In this document: positions 7,641-12,177 of the stretch, one piece after another
Numbering within the stretch: the stretch's first letter is position 1
Layout of the letters: each line of letters begins with the position of its first letter
Assembly: GCA_900754955.1 (NCBI GenBank)
Contig: CAAEEV010000023.1
Coordinates: forward strand, 1 to 12,177
DNA length: 12,177 nt
Direction of reading: 5' to 3'
Source of the DNA: Eggerthellaceae bacterium
GTDB lineage: Bacteria > Actinomycetota > Coriobacteriia > Coriobacteriales > Eggerthellaceae
Translations under genes and position numbers: made by a program
Notes under the pieces: model-generated
Told to the model about the DNA's origin: nothing
Seen by the model: only the letters and a program-made list of their open reading frames with translations
Database searches by the model: none

Positions 7641-8039
7641 TTACACGCGACGACGCTTGCGCGGACGGCAACCGTTGTGCGGGATGGGGGTGCAATCCTG
7701 AATGCTGGCGATTTCGAGGCCGGTGGCCTGAAGCGAGCGGATAGCCGTCTCGCGGCCGGAGCCCGGGCCCTTCACGTACACGGCAACCTTGCGCAGGCCG
7801 TGCTCCATCGCCGTCTTGGCAGCGGCCTCGGCGGCCATCTGCGCAGCGAACGGCGTGGACTTACGGGAGCCCTTGAAGCCCACCGTGCCGGCGGACTGCC
7901 AGGAGATCACGTTGCCCTGAGGATCGGTGATGCTGATGATGGTGTTGTTGAACGTAGACTTGATGTGAGCGGCGCCCACGGCAATGTTCTTACGCTCAGA
8001 ACGCTTGATGCGCGTTTGACGCACGTTTTTCTTAGCCAT
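7641..8039 (-). CDS. rpsK: 30S ribosomal protein uS11
   Basis: uS11 lines the 30S platform near the E site. The 132-aa product has the basic N-terminus and the conserved core [57 protein letters not shown] and the C-terminal [13 protein letters not shown]. The ATG at 8039 follows GAGG and lies 13 bp after the rpsM stop, within the same operon. Confidence 0.99.
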   Translation of the reverse strand: MAKKNVRQTRIKRSERKNIAVGAAHIKSTFNNTIISITDPQGNVISWQSAGTVGFKGSRKSTPFAAQMAAEAAAKTAMEHGLRKVAVYVKGPGSGRETAIRSLQATGLEIASIQDCTPIPHNGCRPRKRRRV

Positions 8040-8052
8040 TTACGCTACCTCA

Positions 8053-8421
8053 CTACTTCTTCTTGCCGCCGATTTGCTTGCGCGGACCCTTGCGGGTACG
8101 AGCGTTCGTGTGCGTGCGCTGACCGCGAACGGGCAGGCCGCGACGATGACGCAGACCGCGGTAGCAGCCGATCTCCATGAGGCGCTTGACGTTCTGCTGC
8201 ACATCGCGACGCAGGTCGCCCTCGACGGTGAGGTTCGCCTGGATGTAGTCGCGCAGCTTCACAAGCTCCTCTTCGGTGAGATCGTCGGAGCGCGTGTCCG
8301 GGTTGATACCCGTCTCAGCGAGGATCTTCTTAGAGGTGGTCAGGCCAATGCCGTAGATGTAGGTCAAGGCGATCTCGATGCGCTTATTGCGAGGAAGATC
8401 GACACCAACAAGACGTGCCAT
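8053..8421 (-). CDS. rpsM: 30S ribosomal protein uS13
   Basis: uS13 in the 30S head contacts the P-site tRNA and the large subunit. The 122-aa product starts [21 protein letters not shown], continues [19 protein letters not shown], and ends in the basic tail with [26 protein letters not shown] and GKKK. The ATG at 8421 has AAAGGG five to seven bases upstream, and the gap from rpmJ is 17 bp. Confidence 0.99.
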   Translation of the reverse strand: MARLVGVDLPRNKRIEIALTYIYGIGLTTSKKILAETGINPDTRSDDLTEEELVKLRDYIQANLTVEGDLRRDVQQNVKRLMEIGCYRGLRHRRGLPVRGQRTHTNARTRKGPRKQIGGKKK

Positions 8422-8438
8422 GCTTTATCCCTTTCTTC

Positions 8439-8552
8439 CTAGCCCTGACGCTGCTTATGGCGCGGGTTCTCGCAGATGACGAGCACCTTGCCATGGCGTC
8501 GGATGATCTTGCACTTGTCGCACATTTTCTTGACCGAAGGACGTACCTTCAT
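8439..8552 (-). CDS. rpmJ: 50S ribosomal protein bL36
   Basis: A 37-aa zinc-ribbon protein of the large subunit. The sequence begins [20 protein letters not shown] and shows the complete metal site C11-x2-C14-x12-C27-x4-H32, the zinc-binding (C+) version. The ATG at 8552 has AGGAAA upstream; the longer open frame reaching toward 8735 crosses structured non-coding DNA and is not used. Unlike the other genes of this operon it is separated from its upstream neighbour by more than 200 bp. Confidence 0.98.
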   Translation of the reverse strand: MKVRPSVKKMCDKCKIIRRHGKVLVICENPRHKQRQG

Positions 8553-8631
8553 TTCACTTTCCTTTCGGTGTATGCGGAACATCTCTATACATTCACGCCC
8601 AGCCGCAGACGATAGTTTTCGGATATTACAT

Positions 8632-8646
8632 GGAAGGCTGCCTTCC
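8632..8646. other. 15-bp quasi-palindrome in the rpmJ leader
   Basis: GGAAGGC and GCCTTCC flank a single base. As RNA it could form GGAAG-gcagc-CTTCC. It lies in the long infA-rpmJ gap, downstream (minus strand) of the terminator-like hairpin. It could equally be a dimeric protein site in DNA. Confidence 0.4.
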
Positions 8647-8691
8647 GCTGCGCATCGCGGCCCTTCGGCTCGAACCGATGTCGAAGCGCAG

Positions 8692-8726
8692 AAAAGCGCC
8701 CGCTTCGTGGTGAAGTGAGGCGCTTT
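8692..8726 (-). terminator. Terminator-like hairpin between infA and rpmJ (possible attenuator)
   Basis: On the minus strand AAAGCGCC pairs with GGCGCTTT (8 bp). An inner stem CTTC/GAAG has a five-base loop, and the 3' side runs into TTTTC. It lies about 50 nt after the infA stop and 140 nt before rpmJ, inside the operon. Its 5' arm can also pair with the 3' arm of the preceding three-way junction, so termination here may be conditional. Confidence 0.55.
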
Positions 8727-8728
8727 GG

Positions 8729-8776
8729 GCGCCACTGCGGTTTCCCGCTTGCGAGCATTGCGCTCGCACGTGGCGC
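8729..8776 (-). promoter_or_regulatory. Three-way-junction RNA element directly after infA
   Basis: Starting at the first base after the infA stop codon, the minus strand reads GCGCCAC, G, TGCGAGC-gcaat-GCTCGCA, A, GCGG-gaaa-CCGC, A, GTGGCGC. All stems pair perfectly: an outer 7-bp stem encloses a 7-bp hairpin and a 4-bp hairpin capped by a GAAA tetraloop, with one unpaired base at each joint. Eighteen base pairs in 48 nt without a mismatch is unlikely by chance. The following hairpin has a U-tract and overlaps it in pairing potential, so a role as a leader switch for the rpmJ-rpsM-rpsK-rpsD-rpoA-rplQ genes is a reasonable inference. I know of no named family that matches. Confidence 0.6.
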
Positions 8777-8995
8777 TTACTTGAATCGGTACGTGATGCG
8801 TCCGCGATTCAGATCGTAAACCGACAGCTCGACGGTCACCTTGTCGCCCGGCAGGATCTTGATGTAGTGCATGCGCATCTTGCCGGAAATGTGAGCGAGA
8901 ATCTTGTGCCCATTCTCGAGTTCGACGCGAAACATGGCGTTCGGCAGAGCCTCCAACACCGTGCCTTCGAGCTCGATCACATCTTCTTTAGCCAA
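8777..8995 (-). CDS. infA: Translation initiation factor IF-1
   Basis: IF-1 binds the 30S A site during initiation. The product starts (M)[20 protein letters not shown], continues [37 protein letters not shown], and ends [12 protein letters not shown], an OB fold of exactly 72 residues, the standard length. The start is a TTG at 8995, chosen because GGAGGA lies six bases upstream and because it gives the canonical AKEDVIE N-terminus; no in-frame ATG is near. It appears to be the first gene of its transcript, with a promoter at 9038-9066, whereas in many bacteria it follows secY-adk-map. Confidence 0.98.
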   Translation of the reverse strand: MAKEDVIELEGTVLEALPNAMFRVELENGHKILAHISGKMRMHYIKILPGDKVTVELSVYDLNRGRITYRFK

Positions 8996-9037
8996 AAGGT
9001 GTCCTCCAAGCGAGTCGTCAGTAAACAGCAACGCTGT

Positions 9038-9066
9038 ATGTTAGCAAACTGGATCGCGTTTTGGAA
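9038..9066 (-). promoter_or_regulatory. Predicted promoter of the infA operon
   Basis: The minus strand has TTCCAA (9066-9061), a 17-base spacer, and TAACAT (9043-9038) preceded by TGC, an extended -10. The implied leader to the TTG start is about 35-40 nt. Confidence 0.5.
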
Positions 9067-9289
9067 GAAAAAATGAAAATAAGCGCACAAAAGCTTCAAA
9101 CCAGCTTCTGTTGGCTTTAAAAACCTGCTTGCCAGGCCCGCGGTCTGATGCCGCGCAGCTCTCGTGAGAACCACGGAGCCGCCAGGTATTTGCGTGCTCG
9201 ATGACGCCACCGCCTTGTCGGCAACGCAGGATGATAGCAGAAGGGTCTGGCCGATGCAAGCGCGCGACTGAAAAGGGGTCCGCCGACCG

Positions 9290-9318
9290 TTGACCCCGGC
9301 GGTTTGCGCAGTTAGAAT
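9290..9318 (+). promoter_or_regulatory. Promoter of the tRNA-Lys/tRNA-Gln transcript
   Basis: TTGACC (9290-9295), a spacer of exactly 17 bases, and TAGAAT (9313-9318): each hexamer is one base off consensus. The expected start lies about 15 bases before the tRNA-Lys 5' end. This is the strongest promoter match in the window, as expected for a stable RNA gene. Confidence 0.8.
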
Positions 9319-9338
9319 GTTTCGTTGCGTCGAGAAGT

Positions 9339-9414
9339 GGGCCGTTAGCTCAGCTGGTAGAGCAGGGGACTTTTAATCCCAAGGTCGCGGGTTCGATTCC
9401 CTCACGGCCCACCA
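9339..9414 (+). tRNA. tRNA-Lys (anticodon TTT)
   Basis: A 76-nt cloverleaf with encoded CCA. The acceptor GGGCCGT pairs with ACGGCCC; the D arm reads GCTC-AGCTGGTA-GAGC; the anticodon loop CTTTTAA carries TTT at 9372-9374; the T arm has GGTTCGATTCC. The only irregularity is a G/A mismatch at the top of the anticodon stem. Confidence 0.97.
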
Positions 9415-9516
9415 TCTATTCGCCGCCCGGGGCGCTGTTCGCCCGGCGCGCTCGTGCTTGACGCGCTCTTTTCGCTGGCACTCGGGCCGCGTGCCCGCCA
9501 GCACGTTCTTTGACGC

Positions 9517-9590
9517 TGGGGTATCGTCCAACGGCAGGACTCTGGTTTTTGGTGCCAGCTATCTAGGTTCGAATCCTGGTACCCCAGCCA
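9517..9590 (+). tRNA. tRNA-Gln (anticodon TTG)
   Basis: A 74-nt cloverleaf with encoded CCA. The acceptor TGGGGTA pairs with TACCCCA; the anticodon stem CTGGT/GCCAG encloses loop TTTTGGT with TTG at 9549-9551; the T loop is TTCGAAT. No separate promoter with both boxes is seen in the 102-bp gap after tRNA-Lys, so co-transcription is likely. Confidence 0.96.
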
Positions 9591-10121
9591 CTTCTACTCT
9601 TCTCTCAATCGTGAGGCATTCTGCAGCTTCGAGCTTCACGCTGATTCAAGCTGCGGGATCGAGTGCCGTGCCCCGTCCTTGGACGCCTGTCTGTCATGAC
9701 CAGCAACCAACGTGGCACAAAAACCGCCGAAATGCACGATGTCTGCAAGCGTCCGGCAGTTTTTATGCCGAAATGCACGATTTCGGATGGGAGCCTCCTG
9801 CTGGAGCGAAGAGCCACTATCGCGTGACCTGCGGAAACGTCTTTCCTCTTGTTCCCGCCTCCACTCCCAAACGCCTTTCTCGAACGAAAAATCGTGCATT
9901 TCTATGTCTTTTGTGCCACCGCATTTTCAAGATAGTGCATTTCTCTAAAAATTTGCCAAACACCCTCCCTTGTTCGACAGCATCCAGGACCGCTCCTCGC
10001 TGAAACATCGGCAACGCCCCTCATCGGTCAGATAAGCCCATCGCCTCACCAGCTCCCAAGGCCACCGCGCGCGAGCCGCGAAAGAAACGAAGGACACCCC
10101 CTGCGTCCCCTCTCGCAGGAC
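9591..10121. other. Long gene-free region with repeats between tRNA-Gln and the stress protein
   Basis: About 530 bp with no supportable coding sequence; open frames here lack ribosome binding sites and recognisable products. It contains a possible 3' hairpin of the tRNA transcript (GCAGCTT 9623-9629 with AAGCTGC 9648-9654, no T-run) and the four-copy repeat at 9713-9958. The stretch 9960-10120 shows nothing I can name. The middle part is less GC-rich than the neighbouring genes. Confidence 0.5.
9713..9958. repeat. Two inverted pairs of a 26-27-bp motif (MITE-like or multi-site regulatory element)
   Basis: Four copies of GGCA-N11/12-AAATGCACGAT are present. Two are in plus orientation (cores GAAATGCACGAT at 9729 and 9770) and two in minus orientation (ATCGTGCATTTC at 9891, and ATAGTGCATTTC at 9932 with one change). 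Within each pair the period is exactly 41 bp. Outer ends both start TGGCA, giving a 246-bp unit with inverted ends. The second copy is also palindromic: CCGAAAT-gcacg-ATTTCGG (9768-9786). No transposase or ORF lies inside. Confidence 0.65.
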
Positions 10122-10127
10122 TACAAT
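10122..10127 (+). promoter_or_regulatory. Possible -10 box upstream of the stress protein gene
   Basis: TACAAT, one base off consensus, lies 52 bp before the start codon. No recognisable -35 lies 16-18 bases upstream. Initiation about seven bases downstream would place the following terminator-like hairpin at the very 5' end of the mRNA. Confidence 0.4.
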
Positions 10128-10136
10128 AGGGGCAAA

Positions 10137-10164
10137 GCGACCGCATCGGGCGGTCGCGTTTTTT
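10137..10164 (+). terminator. Intrinsic terminator in the leader of the stress protein gene
   Basis: GCGACCGC and GCGGTCGC form a perfect 8-bp stem with loop ATCGG, followed by G and six T. The ribosome binding site GGAGG (10166-10170) follows directly. It either stops read-through from upstream or acts as a leader attenuator or 5' hairpin for the stress protein gene. Confidence 0.75.
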
Positions 10165-10178
10165 GGGAGGCGATTCTC

Positions 10179-10610
10179 ATGTGGTGCAATAAAGTGCTGG
10201 TCGCGTACGACGGGTCGGAGCCCTCACGCAAGGCTGTTGATCTGGCGCTTGGCGTCATCAAACCGCGCGCCGACATCGAGCTCCATCTCGTGCACATCAT
10301 GCGCATTTACGCGTCGGGCGCTGCGGCGGCTGGTATCGACACGGTGCTGCTCGACGACGTGGAGAACATCCGCCAGGAGCTCATCGCCATCGCCGACAGC
10401 GTCCCCAACCCCACGGTGGTGGAGATCCTCAAGGGCAGCTCCCCCGCCGATCTCATTCTCAATTATGTAAAGAAGGAAGGTTGCGACCTGATCATCATGG
10501 GCAACCGCGGACGCGGCGGCGTGAAGGGCTACCTCGGCTCGGTCAGCTACGCTGTGACGAAGGACTCCCCTGTCAACGTGCTCATCGCGAAGGACGGCCT
10601 CGAGAGCTGA
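10179..10610 (+). CDS. Universal stress protein (UspA family)
   Basis: A small cytoplasmic alpha/beta nucleotide-binding protein of the Usp superfamily, typically induced by stress or growth arrest; the precise role is unknown. The 143-aa product is a single Usp domain: beta-1 KVLVAYDGSEPSRKAVDLA, central VHIMRIYASG and VVEILKGSSPADLILNYV, then CDLIIMGNRGRGGVKGYLGS with the ATP-binding pattern G108-x2-G111-x8-G120-S121, and final strand VNVLIAKDG. The ATG at 10179 has GGAGG eight bases upstream. A terminator hairpin separates the likely promoter from the ribosome binding site. An MFS gene follows 94 bp later on the same strand and may be co-transcribed. Confidence 0.93.
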   Translation: MWCNKVLVAYDGSEPSRKAVDLALGVIKPRADIELHLVHIMRIYASGAAAAGIDTVLLDDVENIRQELIAIADSVPNPTVVEILKGSSPADLILNYVKKEGCDLIIMGNRGRGGVKGYLGSVSYAVTKDSPVNVLIAKDGLES

Positions 10611-10704
10611 CGGGGCTTGCTGCGGCGCGCCAAACAGCACGTCCTCCATCGCACCGCGCACCCTCGTCCGTTCGATCTCGCTACCGCAAGGAGCTGACCT
10701 TTCC

Positions 10705-11976
10705 ATGTCTCAGGAAAAGCTGTGGACGAAGGATTTCGTCTTCGGAACCCTCGTCAACCTTCTCCTCATGATCAACTACTACAGCCTCATGGTGGTAGTC
10801 ACGAGCTACGCCATGAAAACGTACGGAGCCCCGGCATCGACTGCGGGCCTCGCCGCAAGCATGTTCATCATCGGCGCACTCGTGTCGCGCCTCGCAAGCG
10901 GCGGTCTTATGGACGCTGTCGGGCGGAAGAGGCTGCTTCTCGTCGGTGCGGCATGCGAGGTCGTGTTCTCGCTGCTGTACTTGGCCGATGTTGGTTTTGC
11001 GCTGCTGTTTGTCCTGCGCTTTCTGCACGGGTTCGCCTACGGCGGCTGCTCCACCACCATCAGCACGGCGGTGACCTCGCTCGTCCCCGCCACGCGCAAA
11101 GGCGAAGGCGTCGGCTACTTCATGCTGTCGGTCACGCTCGGTGCCGCAGTGGGGCCGTTTCTCGGCATGTTTCTCTCGCAGAACGCGGGCTACCACCCGC
11201 TCTTCATAGCGGCATCTGCCGCAGCGGCGGTCTGCCTGCTCGCCATCGCCTTCATGAAGGTGCCCGAGGCGCCGAGCGCGGCGACGCGCGCCCCCCAGAC
11301 GCGCGCTTCCTCCGCTGCGAGCGACGCGAACGCAGCCTATGGCGCATCCGCCGCGTCCGTCACAACCGCCCCCGCGCCGCAGCCACGTTTCAGCATTGCC
11401 TCCGTACTTGAATTCTCGGTGCTGCCCATCGGCGCAGTATGCGCGATCCTCTTCTTCTGCTACTCGAGCCTGCTCACGTTTCTCACCCCGTTCTCCGAGG
11501 AAGCGGGGCTGCAGACCGCTGCGAGTTTCTTCTTCGTGGTGTACGCCGTCGCAACGTTCGTGACGCGCCCGTTCACGGGTCGGCTTTTCGACCGCAAGGG
11601 CGACAAGTTGGTCATGGTCCCGGCGTTCGTTGCTTTCATCGCAGGAATGGCGCTGCTCGCCAACGCGAGCCATGCTGCAATGCTACTTGGCGCTGCCGCG
11701 CTGCTCGGCTTCGGCGTGGGCACCGTGCAGTCGAGCGGGCTGTCGCTCGCGGTGCGCATCGCCCCCGAAAACCGCCTGAACCTCGCGAATTCCACGTTCT
11801 ACGCGCTGCTCGACGTGGGCGTGGGCATCGGGCCGCTCGTGCTCGGCCTCGTGGAGCCGCTCTGGGGCTACCGCGGCCTCTTCCTCGCTATGGCGGCGCT
11901 CGCCGTGGTCGCACTCGGCGCATATCTGCTCGTCGGCCGCAAGAACGGCACGCTGCGTAAACGGCTCGGCGAATAG
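10705..11976 (+). CDS. Major facilitator superfamily transporter
   Basis: A 423-aa inner-membrane carrier with about twelve predicted helices in two six-helix halves. The N-terminus WTKDFVFGTLVNLLLMINYY is followed by MFS motif A between helices 2 and 3 (SGGLMDAVGRKR, about 65-76), a helix-4 motif RFLHGFAYGG (105-114) and a helix-5 stretch LGAAVGPFLG. A degenerate motif A recurs in the second half (TGRLFDRKGD, 291-300). The central cytoplasmic loop (about 187-228) is a low-complexity Ala/Ser/Thr/Pro linker. The substrate cannot be told from sequence; drug or small-metabolite efflux is the usual guess for such proteins. AAGGAG lies 11 bases before the ATG. A GC-rich hairpin at 12021-12052 follows the stop. 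Confidence 0.9.
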   Translation: MSQEKLWTKDFVFGTLVNLLLMINYYSLMVVVTSYAMKTYGAPASTAGLAASMFIIGALVSRLASGGLMDAVGRKRLLLVGAACEVVFSLLYLADVGFALLFVLRFLHGFAYGGCSTTISTAVTSLVPATRKGEGVGYFMLSVTLGAAVGPFLGMFLSQNAGYHPLFIAASAAAAVCLLAIAFMKVPEAPSAATRAPQTRASSAASDANAAYGASAASVTTAPAPQPRFSIASVLEFSVLPIGAVCAILFFCYSSLLTFLTPFSEEAGLQTAASFFFVVYAVATFVTRPFTGRLFDRKGDKLVMVPAFVAFIAGMALLANASHAAMLLGAAALLGFGVGTVQSSGLSLAVRIAPENRLNLANSTFYALLDVGVGIGPLVLGLVEPLWGYRGLFLAMAALAVVALGAYLLVGRKNGTLRKRLGE

Positions 11977-12020
11977 GCGTCGGCGCACGGTAACCTCACG
12001 AAGACGCCCCGCACACGAAA

Positions 12021-12052
12021 AAGGGCCCGCAGCACAATGGCTGCGGGCCCTT
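12021..12052. terminator. Terminator hairpin between the MFS gene and tRNA-Sec (bidirectional)
   Basis: AAGGGCCCGCAGC (12021-12033) and GCTGCGGGCCCTT (12040-12052) pair perfectly over 13 bp around ACAATG. On the minus strand the stem runs into TTTTTCG, so it is best oriented to end the tRNA-Sec transcript. On the plus strand the tail CGATTT is weaker but it probably also ends the MFS mRNA. Confidence 0.85.
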
Positions 12053-12061
12053 CGATTTCAG

Positions 12062-12158
12062 TGGCGGAGGGGCGTGCGAATCGAACACACCCGAGACGTT
12101 CTGCGCGCCTCACAACGGTTTTGAAGACCGCGGGAGCCACCAGGCCCCATTCACCTCC
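12062..12158 (-). tRNA. selC: Selenocysteine tRNA (anticodon TCA)
   Basis: The 97-nt gene with encoded CCA shows the hallmarks of bacterial tRNA-Sec: a 6-bp D stem (GGGGCC/GGCTCC) closed by the minimal loop TGGT, anticodon loop CTTCAAA with TCA, a long variable arm with a 6-bp stem (GAGGCG/CGTCTC), T loop TTCGATT, and an 8+5 acceptor/T-arm layout with discriminator G. It reads UGA as selenocysteine when charged by SerRS and converted by SelA. The acceptor GGAGGTGA against GCCCCTCC has two mismatches (positions 6 and 8), which is odd. selA and selB are not in the window. It implies at least one selenoprotein in the genome. Confidence 0.93.
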
Positions 12159-12177
12159 AAAGCGGAGCACATGCTCC

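Larger units (their letters stand above)
8996..9338. other. Divergent intergenic region between infA and tRNA-Lys
   Basis: About 340 bp without a convincing gene. Minus-strand infA promoter elements lie at 9038-9066 and a plus-strand tRNA promoter at 9290-9318. GGGGTC (9275-9280) and GACCCC (9292-9297) form an inverted repeat that overlaps the tRNA -35 box. The stretch 9067-9270 shows no feature I can support. Confidence 0.5.

Noticed and set aside
8553..8735. 98-aa version of bL36 starting at a GTG near 8735
   Set aside because: bL36 is normally 37-38 aa; the extra part lies in structured leader DNA, and AGGAAA supports the ATG at 8552.
9275..9297. Minus-strand terminator GGGGTC/GACCCC followed by TTTT
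   Set aside because: No minus-strand gene lies upstream of it; more likely an inverted repeat overlapping the tRNA promoter by chance or as an operator.
9713..9728. Sigma-54-like TGGCAC-N8-GC sequence in the first repeat copy
   Set aside because: The GC at -12 is not kept in the other copies, no gene follows at a suitable distance, and sigma-54 is not expected in this lineage.
9713..9958. CRISPR array
   Set aside because: Only two repeats per cluster, degenerate repeats with opposite orientations, spacers of about 14 bp and no cas genes.
9458..10003. 181-aa plus-strand open frame covering tRNA-Gln and the repeats
   Set aside because: It reads through a tRNA gene and the repeat element; no ribosome binding site or recognisable domain.

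Overview
The window looks like chromosomal core DNA of a high-GC Gram-positive, most likely a member of the Coriobacteriia (Eggerthella/Gordonibacter-like). This is inferred from the high GC3 genes, AGGAGG-type Shine-Dalgarno sites, the Zn-binding forms of uS4 and bL36, an actinobacterial-style acidic tail on bL17, and a selenocysteine tRNA together with a molybdenum cofactor gene. No database search was possible, so the taxonomic call is inference.

Layout. Positions 1-9000 are almost entirely minus strand. Reading the minus strand from its 5' side, infA starts the tail of the ribosomal alpha operon: infA - (220 bp structured gap) - rpmJ - rpsM - rpsK - rpsD - rpoA - rplQ - terminator. A solitary ecfT (ECF transporter T component) follows from its own apparently leaderless promoter, then a PiT-family anion (probably phosphate) permease, enolase with a clear terminator, and moeA. 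A possible truncated ORF sits at the left edge. From 9290 the strand switches to plus: a consensus-like promoter drives tRNA-Lys(UUU) and tRNA-Gln(UUG); then comes about 590 bp without a gene that contains an unusual set of four repeats, then a universal stress protein and a 12-TM MFS transporter. The right edge has a terminator hairpin and, on the minus strand, the gene for tRNA-Sec(UCA).

How it fits together. The centre is translation and transcription machinery (IF1, bL36, uS13, uS11, uS4, RNAP alpha, bL17, tRNAs). Enolase is glycolytic, and PiT and EcfT are membrane import. MoeA and tRNA-Sec are separate genes, but both are typically needed for molybdenum/selenium oxidoreductases such as formate dehydrogenases, which suits an anaerobe.

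Most noteworthy signals. (1) Immediately after the infA stop codon, the infA-rpmJ gap encodes a perfect three-way-junction RNA. Its 3' arm can alternatively pair with the 5' arm of a following U-tailed hairpin, which is the layout of an attenuator or riboswitch-like switch ahead of the ribosomal genes. (2) At 9713-9958 four copies of GGCA-N11/12-AAATGCACGAT form two 41-bp-period pairs in inverted orientation. (3) A terminator hairpin lies between the apparent promoter and the ribosome binding site of the stress protein gene. (4) ecfT is probably leaderless and has no adjacent ATPase genes.
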